Source: an uncultured Legionella sp. (GTDB lineage: Bacteria; Pseudomonadota; Gammaproteobacteria; Legionellales; Legionellaceae). Taken from it: DNA of 51,799 nt. A program made the translations under genes and the position numbers. The notes under the pieces are model-generated. The model made no database searches. It was not told where the DNA came from and worked only from the letters and a program-made list of their open reading frames with translations. The DNA is taken from NCBI GenBank assembly GCA_903877115.1, contig CAIRCS010000039.1, positions 1 through 51,799 on the forward strand. Direction: 5' to 3'. Every line of letters begins with the position of its first letter. Position 1 is the stretch's first letter. This document shows, one piece after another, positions 36,807 to 45,079 of this stretch.

Positions 36807-37067
36807 TTAACGCCACCAAGGAGTGGATAATTTCACTGGTCCCGCAAAAAACAACCGCAACCAGCGCAAAAAAACCGGCACTGTAAACCCAAAGTGCTCC
36901 AAAATACCGAAAAAAACGGCGGATGTCACCACTAAAAGTCCTGTCCACAAGCGAATATGCATCAAAAACAAAAAAATTGGAAATGCAGCTCTGGCATCCA
37001 CTAAAAAAAACCGGGCACTGCGTGCTGAATCGCGCCAATGCGCTGAAGGAGAAAAATTCTCAGCCAT
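36807..37067 (-). CDS. icmT: Dot/Icm type IVB secretion membrane protein IcmT
   Basis: An 86-residue inner-membrane protein of the Dot/Icm apparatus. It matches remembered IcmT throughout: HWRDSARSARFFLVDARAAF, then FPIFLFLMHIRLWTGLLV spanning the membrane, a second hydrophobic stretch, and the ending FLRWLRLFFAGPVKLSTPWW. In Legionella IcmT affects pore formation and bacterial exit from host cells. It begins 3 bases after the upstream small acidic gene and is fused head-to-tail with icmS, so all three share a transcript. Confidence 0.95.
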   Translation of the reverse strand: MAENFSPSAHWRDSARSARFFLVDARAAFPIFLFLMHIRLWTGLLVVTSAVFFGILEHFGFTVPVFLRWLRLFFAGPVKLSTPWWR

Positions 37068-37070
37068 TAT

Positions 37071-37256
37071 TTAAGCCCATTCATCGTCAAGCTCACTTTG
37101 CAAGCGTTTTTCTTCCATTAAAGCTTCTAATCGTCTCCTAGCATCTGACATCACAGGCTTAGAACGATGTGTTTCAATGATCTCTTCTGCTTCCACCAAA
37201 TCATCATCTGCAATGACTACTTTATCATCATCATTATCATCAAATAATTCACTCAT
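37071..37256 (-). CDS. Small acidic protein, PA3496-like, first gene of the icmT transcript
   Basis: A 61-residue protein. The N-terminus is strongly acidic (LFDDNDDDKVVIADDD) and the C-terminus is helical and charged (DARRRLEALMEEKRLQSELD). This acidic-then-RRRLE layout resembles the short PA3496-type proteins of gammaproteobacteria, annotated in databases as putative envelope-integrity proteins; function is not established. AGAGG precedes the ATG and a good promoter lies just upstream. icmT starts 3 bases after its stop, so it heads the icmT-icmS transcript. Confidence 0.7.
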   Translation of the reverse strand: MSELFDDNDDDKVVIADDDLVEAEEIIETHRSKPVMSDARRRLEALMEEKRLQSELDDEWA

Positions 37257-37270
37257 TCTAACCTCTTTAG

Positions 37271-37299
37271 ACTATACTATGTGATACCAAGTTCAACAA
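37271..37299 (-). promoter_or_regulatory. Sigma-70 promoter of the icmT-icmS transcript
   Basis: On the minus strand, TTGTTG (37299-37294) and TATAGT (37276-37271) are separated by 17 bases. The transcript would start about 10 bases before the start codon of the small acidic gene. No PmrA-like box is seen here. Confidence 0.55.
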
Positions 37300-37311
37300 A
37301 TAAAAACATAA

Positions 37312-37350
37312 CTATTCAAAACCTTTCAGGGAAACGCCTTATTTGAATAG
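37312..37350. repeat. Inverted repeat between divergent icmT transcript and fau
   Basis: CTATTCAAA (37312-37320) and TTTGAATAG (37342-37350) form a perfect 9-bp inverted repeat with a 21-base spacer, lying between the two divergent promoters. It could bind a dimeric regulator or form a leader hairpin. Confidence 0.35.
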
Positions 37351-37409
37351 ATAAATAAAAGCTATATACCGCATTTTTAAAATTTTGCCTAGTATCTGAA
37401 GGTATCAAT

Positions 37410-37979
37410 ATGACTATTTATCTCACAAAAACTCATATTAGGCAAGTATGTCTCTCTCAACGCAAGCATTTAGCCCGAGAATTTGTCACACAAGCGTCTC
37501 AAAGAATCATAGATACCATTCAAGACTTGCAAGCGTATCAAACCGCAAAACATATTGCATGGTATCATCCTTCGCGCGGAGAAGTAGATCTATCTCTATT
37601 ATGGCAAAACGCGTTAACCCAAAACAAATGTTGCTACTTCCCAGCTATTCAACCGAATAATACCTTGCTCTTTTTACCCTATACTGCGGATACCGAACTC
37701 GTTCTCAATCGTTATCAAATTACAGAACCTCATAAAGAGGGGCACGAAGCAATAGCCCCAGAAGATCTGGATATCCTATTTCTGCCCACTGTGGCTTTCG
37801 ATGCCAATCAAAACCGTTTGGGTATGGGAAAAGGTTATTATGACAAAACTTTGGAAAATCATCCTGGGCCACTATTAATTGGCGTCGCTTACGAATGGCA
37901 AAAGCAACCAAATTTACCATACGATTCATGGGATATTCCTCTCACTATGATTATTACGGAAGAAAGGACTTATCCATAA
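37410..37979 (+). CDS. fau: 5-formyltetrahydrofolate cyclo-ligase
   Basis: It converts 5-formyl-THF to 5,10-methenyl-THF using ATP. It has 189 residues, the family length. Visible are the basic N-terminal QVCLSQRKHLAREF, WYHPSRGEVDLSLL, and the ATP-binding block FDANQNRLGMGKGYYDKTL. In many gammaproteobacteria zapA and 6S RNA sit upstream of this gene; neither is found here. The icmT transcript is divergent instead. GAAGG lies 8 bases before the ATG. Confidence 0.94.
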   Translation: MTIYLTKTHIRQVCLSQRKHLAREFVTQASQRIIDTIQDLQAYQTAKHIAWYHPSRGEVDLSLLWQNALTQNKCCYFPAIQPNNTLLFLPYTADTELVLNRYQITEPHKEGHEAIAPEDLDILFLPTVAFDANQNRLGMGKGYYDKTLENHPGPLLIGVAYEWQKQPNLPYDSWDIPLTMIITEERTYP

Positions 37980-38147
37980 TTTGACCTTACAAAGACGGTA
38001 TTTTCCCCGGATCTGACAACCACATTCATTATCAAGCAAGGTATTGTTGCAAATTTTTTAGAGCTCAGAATGAATGCCTTCTACAAATCATGATTACAGT
38101 TTGTTATACTCAAGAAAATACTGTTGTACTAGTCATAGGAAACGACG

Positions 38148-38417
38148 ATGTTACTCCCTAAACAACTCGAAGATCTCGCCAAAAATCTGTACAATATTTT
38201 ACCAAAGAATATGCAGATTCTTGAAGAAGATCTCAAACAGCAATTCAAAGAAATTCTACAAAGTGCTTTTACGCATTTGGATTTGGTCACCCGCGAAGAG
38301 TTTGATGTCCAAATAAAAGTGTTAGCGCGATCCAGAGAAAAAATCGACGCGCTAGAAAAAGCCGTCAATCAATTATTGCAAGAGAAGAATCTTACTAAGA
38401 AAAAAGCAACTAAATAA
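38148..38417 (+). CDS. ubiK: Ubiquinone biosynthesis accessory factor UbiK
   Basis: A BMFP/YqiC-family small protein (89 residues) that helps the aerobic ubiquinone-synthesis complex. The N-terminal half is an amphipathic helix (LEDLAKNLYNILPKNMQILE), and the C-terminal half is a trimeric-type coiled coil with VTREEFDVQIKVLARSREKI and LEKAVNQLL, the conserved family block, ending in a lysine-rich tail. AGGAAA precedes the ATG. It lies 30 bases before comM, an adjacency common in gammaproteobacteria. Confidence 0.92.
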   Translation: MLLPKQLEDLAKNLYNILPKNMQILEEDLKQQFKEILQSAFTHLDLVTREEFDVQIKVLARSREKIDALEKAVNQLLQEKNLTKKKATK

Positions 38418-38447
38418 AGTCCAATTTGAGCCAAAAGGAAATAGGCC

Positions 38448-39962
38448 ATGAATCTCGCTATCAGCCACACTCGGGCGACCGTTGGAATGCAGTCCCGTTT
38501 GGTAACCGTAGAAGTCCATTTATCGAATGGCTTACCGGGTTTTACTATTGTAGGATTACCGCAAACGGCAGTCAAAGAAAGTAAAGATCGCGTTCGATCT
38601 GCTATCTTAAACAGTCACTTTGAATTCCCCTGCCGTCGAATTACAGTGAATCTCGCACCTGCTGATTTGCCCAAAATAGGCAGCGGATTTGATTTGCCCA
38701 TCGCCATTGGCATTCTAGCCGCCTCAGGCCAACTGCCCCTCTCCAAATTGGATCAGCATGAATTCATTGGAGAATTGGCTTTAAACGGCAGTCTACGCGG
38801 TGTCCCATCCGTTATGCCCATGCTAATAGCTGCTAAAGCTAGTGCAAGCACAATCATCATCGCAGCTGCCAATGCGCCCGAAGCCTCATTGATAGATTAT
38901 TCAGGCGTATTGTATGCGGAAAATTTACGTGCCGTGCATCAATATTTATATCATGGGCAAGCATTAGCCAGCCCGCCAGCCTCCCTTTCCTTAAAAAAAG
39001 AGCCTCAGTATGCAGACGATTGGTCAGACATCAAAGGCCAGGCTCATGCCAAATCGGCACTGAAAATAGCGGCTTGTGGCGGCCACAATATTCTACTCTA
39101 CGGACCACCTGGAAGTGGAAAAACAATGCTGGCCAAGCGTTTGGTCACCATTTTACCTGCACTAACCGAAGCCCAAGCTTTAGAATGCGCAACCATTCAA
39201 TCCGTCTATGGCCGAATTACCGAAGCGGAAAATTGGCAGCGTCCGGCATTTCGGGCACCACACCACAGTGCATCCTCTATAGCATTAGTCGGAGGGGGGA
39301 ATCCACCCAAACCGGGAGAGATTTCTTTGGCTCATCATGGCGTATTATTTTTGGATGAATTACCCGAATTTCAACGTAAAGTCCTAGAAACCTTACGTGA
39401 ACCGCTAGAATCAGGACATATTTGCATTTCACGCGCTGCCATTCAAATTGAATTTCCTGCTCAATTTCAATTGATAGCAGCTATGAATCCTTGCCCTTGT
39501 GGCCAATTAGGCAATCCGCATGCCGAGTGCTTTTGTACCCAGGATGTTATCCGTCGTTATCACCACAAACTGTCAGGGCCATTTTTAGATAGGATTGATT
39601 TACATATTAATGTACCCACGCTCCCATTAGAAACCTTGATCTCAGCCCCCGCATCTCAGCCCAAAGAAAGCCCTCTATTGCGAACAGAGATAGCCAAAGT
39701 CCGCGCACTACAAATCCAACGACAAGGCTGTATTAACGCAGTTTTAAACACTGCAAATTGCAACCAATTTTGCGCATTATCTGAGTCAGAACAACAATTT
39801 CTTCATACCACATTGAGTCAACTCAAATTATCAGCACGCTCTTATTACCGCCTTCTCAAGGTCGCAAGAACCATAGCAGATATTCGCCATGCCCCAAACA
39901 TTGAACGCAGCGATCTCCAACAAGCATTGGCTTTTAAAGCTTGTTTTTCTACGCAATCTTAA
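38448..39962 (+). CDS. comM: YifB/ComM family Mg-chelatase-like AAA+ protein
   Basis: A 504-residue protein with an N-terminal Lon-like domain (VEVHLSNGLPGFTIVGLPQ; PADLPKIGSGFDLPIAIGIL), a central AAA+ ATPase and a C-terminal helical domain. Walker A is LLYGPPGSGKTMLAKR; Walker B is GVLFLDELPEFQRKVL. A Cys-rich zinc motif follows (MNPCPCGQLGNPHAECFC). ComM is a hexameric helicase that promotes branch migration during natural transformation. comF is also in the window. Its TAA overlaps the convergent pyrB stop. Confidence 0.96.
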   Translation: MNLAISHTRATVGMQSRLVTVEVHLSNGLPGFTIVGLPQTAVKESKDRVRSAILNSHFEFPCRRITVNLAPADLPKIGSGFDLPIAIGILAASGQLPLSKLDQHEFIGELALNGSLRGVPSVMPMLIAAKASASTIIIAAANAPEASLIDYSGVLYAENLRAVHQYLYHGQALASPPASLSLKKEPQYADDWSDIKGQAHAKSALKIAACGGHNILLYGPPGSGKTMLAKRLVTILPALTEAQALECATIQSVYGRITEAENWQRPAFRAPHHSASSIALVGGGNPPKPGEISLAHHGVLFLDELPEFQRKVLETLREPLESGHICISRAAIQIEFPAQFQLIAAMNPCPCGQLGNPHAECFCTQDVIRRYHHKLSGPFLDRIDLHINVPTLPLETLISAPASQPKESPLLRTEIAKVRALQIQRQGCINAVLNTANCNQFCALSESEQQFLHTTLSQLKLSARSYYRLLKVARTIADIRHAPNIERSDLQQALAFKACFSTQS

Positions 39963-40852
39963 CCATTCAAAGCTTCTAGAATTGCCATCCGTATAAACAC
40001 TCCATTTTTGACTTGTTCCAAAATACGCGAGCGTGGCCCATCTGCCACACCACTGTCTATTTCAATCCCACGATTCAACGGCCCAGGATGTAATACAATT
40101 GCGTCCGGTTTTGCCCAAGCCAAACTGGTTTGAGTGATCGCATACTCACTATGATAAGCAGCCAAATCCATAGTTTCGTTAATTTGCAAACGTTCTTTTT
40201 GTACGCGCAATGCAATAACTACATCCGCATCTTGCAACCCCTGACGCAAAGAGGACGTGATGGAACCATAGGATGATCTTACAGTCGAATGCCAAATTTC
40301 TGGCGCAACCAGAACCAACTCTCTCACTTTCATCAAAGCACACAGACTTTGCAAGGAATTGGCCACTCTCGAATGCAAAACATCACCCACAATGGCTATT
40401 TTTAATTTTTCAAGCTGCGGCATATATTGCATAATCGTCATCATATCTAACAAAGCTTGACTGGGATGCTCATGCGTACCATCCCCCGCATTGATGATAT
40501 GCATGGCCGACGAACACGCATCAGACATTAATTGCGGTAACCCATTTTGCTTATGGCGCATTACAAACAACTGAATCCCCATTGCATGCAAAGTTTGCAA
40601 CGTATCTTCAATCGTCTCACCTTTGGTTTCAGATGATTGAGCAAAATCCATATTCACGACACGGATCCCTAAATTCTTGGCTGCCATCTCGAAACTGATC
40701 CGCGTTCGGGTTGAAGGTTCATAAAATAAATTCGCCAAACTGAGCCCGGATAGTTGTGGGTATTGGCGTTGAGATTTGAAATAAACTGCACGGTTTAACA
40801 ACCGCTGACAGTCTTCATATGATAATTGACTGATTTCTAGCAAATGTTTCAT
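39959..40852 (-). CDS. pyrB: Aspartate carbamoyltransferase catalytic subunit
   Basis: It condenses carbamoyl phosphate with aspartate, committing to pyrimidine synthesis. It has 297 residues. The carbamoyl-phosphate site is FYEPSTRTRISFEMAAKN; HEHPSQALLDMMT and IVLHPGPLNRGIEIDS follow. No pyrI regulatory subunit or inactive pyrC partner is adjacent. It follows ruvX with its ATG directly after the ruvX stop. Its stop lies within a TTAA that also contains the comM stop. Confidence 0.96.
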   Translation of the reverse strand: MKHLLEISQLSYEDCQRLLNRAVYFKSQRQYPQLSGLSLANLFYEPSTRTRISFEMAAKNLGIRVVNMDFAQSSETKGETIEDTLQTLHAMGIQLFVMRHKQNGLPQLMSDACSSAMHIINAGDGTHEHPSQALLDMMTIMQYMPQLEKLKIAIVGDVLHSRVANSLQSLCALMKVRELVLVAPEIWHSTVRSSYGSITSSLRQGLQDADVVIALRVQKERLQINETMDLAAYHSEYAITQTSLAWAKPDAIVLHPGPLNRGIEIDSGVADGPRSRILEQVKNGVFIRMAILEALNG

Positions 40853-41269
40853 TTATAGATCCTGCAACCACTGCTCTAGAATGATACAAGCGGCCACACA
40901 ATCCACCTGCGACTGTTGTATTTTACGATAACCACCCTGTGTGTACAACTCTGTACGTGCAGCAACTGTCGTCAAACGCTCGTCCACCAGATGCACCGGC
41001 AATGCGAAACGATCTATCAATTGTTTTGCAAAATTGCGCGCTGCTTGCGTTGTATATTGCTCCTGCCCATCAATTTTGGTTGGCAATCCCACAATCAAAC
41101 CAGAAGGACGCCATTTTTTGATCAATGCTGCGATTTCAGGCCAAGTAGGCACACCAGATTTAGCAGCCAAGGTTGTTAAGGGAGACGCGCTTTTGGTTAG
41201 GGACTGCCCTACCGCAACCCCAATACGTTTATATCCAAAATCAAATCCAATGTATAATCCTTCAGGCAT
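40853..41269 (-). CDS. ruvX: RuvX/YqgF, Holliday junction resolvase-like RNase
   Basis: A 138-residue RNase H-fold nuclease of the YqgF family, implicated in processing the 5' end of pre-16S rRNA. The catalytic Asp is in YIGFDFGYKRIGVAVGQ, the Glu in VDERLTTVAARTEL, and the late Asp in QQSQVDCVAACIILEQW. It starts 8 bases inside the end of yqgE and directly precedes pyrB; yqgE-ruvX-pyrB is a conserved order. Confidence 0.95.
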   Translation of the reverse strand: MPEGLYIGFDFGYKRIGVAVGQSLTKSASPLTTLAAKSGVPTWPEIAALIKKWRPSGLIVGLPTKIDGQEQYTTQAARNFAKQLIDRFALPVHLVDERLTTVAARTELYTQGGYRKIQQSQVDCVAACIILEQWLQDL

Positions 41270-41828
41270 GACCTAAACCTGTTAAATTATCCATATTTAC
41301 TCCTAAAGTCTGCGCAGCCGCTTTCCAGCGTTCTGCATAAGGTACTTCATATAATAGTTCTGATTTATAAGGACAAACTATCCACGCATTTTGTTTGACA
41401 ATTTCACGTTCCAATTCACCGTTCTCCCAACCCACATATCCCATAACAATAAGCAGATCTTTAGGACCCGTCCCATCGGCAATCGCTCGAATAATATCAT
41501 TCGAAGTAGTAATAGTCACTTCATCAGGAACCAAAGACAAACTAGACTGCCAATGACCCGTCGGACGATGCATGACAAATCCTCGGTCGGCTTGAATTGG
41601 CCCACCAAATAACAATGGAATATGGTGATCAGTAGCCATCTGCGTACTGATGCCTAGTTGTTCAAACATTAAACTTGCAGGATGCCCCGTTGGGCGATTC
41701 ACAATCATTCCCACCGTTCCGCGCTCATGATGCTCACAAATATAAATCAGTGCCTGTGAAAATATAATATCATTCACTGATGGCAGGGCTACTAAAAAAT
41801 TATTTGCTAAGGCCATTGGTGCCGACAT
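41262..41828 (-). CDS. YqgE/AlgH family protein
   Basis: A 188-residue DUF179 protein of unknown biochemical role; the family is almost always beside ruvX. Visible are NFLVALPSVNDIIFSQALIY, GTVGMIVNRPTGHPASLMF, LLFGGPIQADRGFVMHR and VMGYVGWENGELERE. I choose the ATG at 41828 because AGGGAT lies 6 bases upstream; a TTG six codons earlier is less likely. It is divergent from the mechanosensitive channel gene across 72 bases. Confidence 0.93.
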   Translation of the reverse strand: MSAPMALANNFLVALPSVNDIIFSQALIYICEHHERGTVGMIVNRPTGHPASLMFEQLGISTQMATDHHIPLLFGGPIQADRGFVMHRPTGHWQSSLSLVPDEVTITTSNDIIRAIADGTGPKDLLIVMGYVGWENGELEREIVKQNAWIVCPYKSELLYEVPYAERWKAAAQTLGVNMDNLTGLGHA

Positions 41829-41900
41829 ACTATGATCCCTATTCAAGTCTCACTGTAAGTATATACTATTGTGAAGAACGTACCGCGGTTTGGAGAATTT

Positions 41901-44273
41901 ATGCTTAAAATCAATAGACAATATCCTCTTTTTTTTGTGTCTGGACTCATAAAGATCCTGATTTTATTTGTAAGCATTTCTTCCTATGCTCAACCCATAG
42001 CTCAACCTGTGGCTTCATTGGATACTAATCAACCAAAGTTTAATCTAAAACAGGCCAACAAAACCTTCGACCAGCTCAATCTTCAGCTTTCAGTCGAGAA
42101 TCTCAATGTCGAACATTTAGAGGCAGCCATCACTACTCTGAATAATCTGATTGATAATGCTAAAATCAGCATCAATTTCTATCAAAAAAAACTGAATGGC
42201 CTGGATAATTTAATCAAAGAGGCAGAAACGACCAAAGAAGAGGACAAAGCACCTAACGCTATAGAGCCTAGCAAAGAACATGAAAAAGCAGGCGCCGATT
42301 TGGTGTATTTAAAACAAGAACAAAAAAACATTTCGGACCAAATGGCTCAATACCGTCTCTTTACGATTCGAGCTCAAGAGGCCATCACCACTTATCAAAC
42401 TGCGATCACGAAAATCAAACAACAGCAAGTACTCACTCGCGGTTTGCCTTTGTTGTCATTATTGGATCATTTACAAAAGGATGACAACCAAACCACCATG
42501 ACTTTCCCAATCTTCGCACAGCCTCCAGTTATAACCAAGACACTATTCAACACGTTATGTATTATCACCATGCTGTGTATCGTAACCAGTATCGTTGTCA
42601 TCAAGAAAATCAAATCGCATGCCTTGACCCAGCGATTGTTGCGAGTCAGACAGATTGGAATGTGGGATGGTCTACTATTGTTTGCATGCTTAATCATAAG
42701 TTGTTTAAGTCTATATTGGATTAATACCGTCTCGACGCAAAATAACACTACTACGTTAACCATTTATCTGCTGGTTGTAGGCTGCACTTACTTCTGGGCA
42801 CTGGCATTCATTAATATGCTTTTTAAAAGTAAAATTGTTTCTGCCGCTTTTTATTGGTACTCACTGGATTGCTGTTTTTTTAAAAATTTATTGATTTTTT
42901 TACTCACGTATTACTCTATTTCACAAATTGGAACAACCATCGTCCAAACCCTAACTGTCAGTGATATTATATGGCAATTAGCGCAAATTATTTTTCTCTC
43001 AACCGTCGTCATCACTATTGTGGGTTTTGTTTATTATTTTGGTCATACCCACCGCCACATTTACTTTATACGAACCCATCAAAAAATTCTCCAACGAGCA
43101 ATCGCTTCATTATTTGTGGCCTGTGGCATTCTGAATATTTTAGGTTATCATCAAATGGCCATTCATCTCATGTATGCCAGTATTACAACCTGTGCCATTT
43201 TATTTAGCTTATTCTTACTGGTCTCTGCCATTCAAAAAATATATTTATTATGCGCTTATCCCAGCCCGATTTACCGCTATATTATCGGTGCCCTGGGTTA
43301 TAAATCGAATCAGACGGTCATCGAGTTTATTATTTTAAAAATCACCACTCAAATTATTATATTCAGCATTGGAATCTATTTGATTGGACAAGCCTGGGGA
43401 TATGGCACCTATTACCTCAACACTGCTTATTCGCAATTGCTCAACGGGATCCATTTCGCCAGTTTTACGTTCTACCCAACCCGTATTGTGGCCGGAATTC
43501 TAATTTTCTGCGTTCTGTATTTAACTTTCCGCAGTATTGCAACCAAATTCAGCCAACACGTGCAGTTTGAAGAGGAAGAAGAAGCCCAAGTCGCTGTCGC
43601 CTCTATTTTGATTTATATCGGCTTCACATGTGCTCTGGTAGCCGCTTTACTCGTTTCCGGAATAGATTTCACTGGACTGGCCATTGTCGCAGGTGCGTTG
43701 TCTGTGGGAATCGGTATGGGCTTACAAAGCATCGTCAATAATTTTGTATCAGGTATTATTTTATTGATTGAAAAACCCATCAAATCAGGTGATCACATTA
43801 ATATTGATAATATAGAAGGCTGGGTCAAAAAAATTCGGATCCGCTCTACACACATTACCACTAATGCACGCGAAGATATCATCATTCCTAACTCCGATTT
43901 GATCACTAAGGCGGTCATTAACTATATGTATACCGATCGATATCTTTCTATTTCTTGTGAAGTCGGCGTTATGTATGACAGCGATCCTATTTTAGTACAA
44001 AAATTACTTTTACAAGCAGTCTCTGAGCACGATGAAATCATTAAAACCCCGCGCTCAAAAGCGAACGTTTTATTTCAAAGTTTTGGCGATTCGGGCATGA
44101 TTTTTCAAGTCTGGTTTTTAATTAAAGATGGTAATAAAAAATCAATCGTACGTTCTGATGTCAATTTTACTATTGATCGCCTATTTCGTGAGCACCACAT
44201 TAAAATAGCGCATCCTCAACGCGATATTAATGTCAAACTGTCTGAGATTCCAACAAAAACTGAAGATAAATAA
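41901..44273 (+). CDS. Large MscS/MscK-type mechanosensitive channel
   Basis: A 790-residue protein from the ATG at 41901 (GGAG 5 bases upstream). A signal peptide (to about SYAQP at 30) is followed by a periplasmic coiled-coil region (about 45-190), then roughly ten membrane helices. The pore helix and beta domain of MscS follow: GLAIVAGALSVGIGMGLQSI, VNNFVSGIILLIEKPIKSGD and IRSTHITTNAREDIIIPNSD. Such channels release solutes on hypo-osmotic shock. It is shorter than E. coli MscK (about 1,120), with a reduced periplasmic domain, so I leave the symbol blank. Confidence 0.93.
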   Translation: MLKINRQYPLFFVSGLIKILILFVSISSYAQPIAQPVASLDTNQPKFNLKQANKTFDQLNLQLSVENLNVEHLEAAITTLNNLIDNAKISINFYQKKLNGLDNLIKEAETTKEEDKAPNAIEPSKEHEKAGADLVYLKQEQKNISDQMAQYRLFTIRAQEAITTYQTAITKIKQQQVLTRGLPLLSLLDHLQKDDNQTTMTFPIFAQPPVITKTLFNTLCIITMLCIVTSIVVIKKIKSHALTQRLLRVRQIGMWDGLLLFACLIISCLSLYWINTVSTQNNTTTLTIYLLVVGCTYFWALAFINMLFKSKIVSAAFYWYSLDCCFFKNLLIFLLTYYSISQIGTTIVQTLTVSDIIWQLAQIIFLSTVVITIVGFVYYFGHTHRHIYFIRTHQKILQRAIASLFVACGILNILGYHQMAIHLMYASITTCAILFSLFLLVSAIQKIYLLCAYPSPIYRYIIGALGYKSNQTVIEFIILKITTQIIIFSIGIYLIGQAWGYGTYYLNTAYSQLLNGIHFASFTFYPTRIVAGILIFCVLYLTFRSIATKFSQHVQFEEEEEAQVAVASILIYIGFTCALVAALLVSGIDFTGLAIVAGALSVGIGMGLQSIVNNFVSGIILLIEKPIKSGDHINIDNIEGWVKKIRIRSTHITTNAREDIIIPNSDLITKAVINYMYTDRYLSISCEVGVMYDSDPILVQKLLLQAVSEHDEIIKTPRSKANVLFQSFGDSGMIFQVWFLIKDGNKKSIVRSDVNFTIDRLFREHHIKIAHPQRDINVKLSEIPTKTEDK

Positions 44274-44304
44274 GTAATTTCATAAAAAAGTATTGAGCAT
44301 GAAA

Positions 44305-44358
44305 GTGATCTTCGGTTATGTTGTATGTAGAGGTTATTTTTAAGATCACATAATTTTT
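44305..44358 (+). other. Hairpin between channel gene and cold-shock gene
   Basis: GTGATCTT (44305-44312) and AAGATCAC (44342-44349) pair perfectly across a 29-base loop, followed by ATAATTTTT. It may terminate the channel transcript or form part of a cold-shock leader; the long loop makes a plain terminator less likely. Confidence 0.4.
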
Positions 44359-44425
44359 AATTACATTACATATTTTTTCAGATTGAGGGAACGATTGATC
44401 ATTTAACCGCACAAGGAGCATGCAA

Positions 44426-44662
44426 ATGGCAAAAGGTGAAGTGAAGTGGTTTAACAATACCAAAGGGTGGGGCTTCGTTATGTTGGAAGGAACAGGCGAA
44501 GATATTTTTGTTCATTTCTCGGCAATTAACGGCACGGGATACAAAACGTTGGTTGCAGGTCAGACCGTAACCTTTGAATTACAAAAAGGGGGTCGAGGAC
44601 TACATGCCATCAATGTTTCAGTAGCTGAAACAGAAGAAATGGCTGAGAGTGCCACCGCTTAA
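44426..44662 (+). CDS. Cold-shock domain protein (CspA family)
   Basis: A 78-residue single-domain RNA chaperone. RNP1 is KGWGFV and RNP2 is DIFVHF, embedded in GEVKWFNNTKGWGF and FSAINGTGYKTL. I choose the second in-frame ATG because AAGGAG is 7 bases before it and only one base before the first. The C-terminus is extended by a short acidic tail (ETEEMAESATA). The 150-base upstream leader with a hairpin is in keeping with cold-shock genes, whose mRNA leaders regulate translation. Confidence 0.94.
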   Translation: MAKGEVKWFNNTKGWGFVMLEGTGEDIFVHFSAINGTGYKTLVAGQTVTFELQKGGRGLHAINVSVAETEEMAESATA

Positions 44663-45079
44663 AAATAATTGTTCGTATTCATTAAAATATTATACGACGG
44701 ACTGTTGATATAAATTTGTTATAGACTGTAACCACCAGGTATTCCGATCGGCCTATTTTTATAAATTTGCAGAATTAATTGCCTGGGTTTTCATCGTGCA
44801 GTATGTTAGATACGGCCACCCATATATTTTCTTAAACGGAAAATCCAACCGTTTCGGGCCCGAGTCTAGTGGCACGACGATGTGGATTTTTAGTTTTTTA
44901 TTTTTGCCTATTACCACGACTCATCCGAGGAATTCAGCGCCTCAACCATAGAATACGCTAGATCCCGCAGACAAGCCGCGGGTCATAGACAGCAGGTGAA
45001 GCTTTTAACTTAATGACAACTCGGGGCTTATTATCGACATTGACATAATGCTACCCGAGCGATATTACGCGCATAAAAG
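44663..45079. other. Gene-free stretch with several inverted repeats
   Basis: No convincing gene is seen in these 417 bases. Small palindromes are present: AAACGG/CCGTTT (44834-44854) followed by CGGGCCCG; a REP-like CCCGC-GCGGG unit at 44961-44984; and an imperfect hairpin with CTCGGG/CCCGAG arms (45020-45059) just downstream of the broken secreted-protein gene. It looks like decayed or repeat-rich accessory sequence. Confidence 0.5.
44961..44984. repeat. REP-like palindrome, copy 1
   Basis: GATCCCGCAGACAAGCCGCG and the bases after it form a hairpin with CCCGC/GCGGG arms around a GACAAGC loop. The core CCGC(A/G)GACAAGCCGCGG recurs in inverse orientation at 51694-51714, indicating a dispersed repeat. 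Confidence 0.5.

Noticed and set aside
37257..37409. Possible 6S RNA upstream of fau
   Set aside because: fau often follows ssrS, but only 153 bases separate it from the small acidic gene, divergent promoter elements occupy part of it, and no 6S-like long stem with a central bubble is visible.
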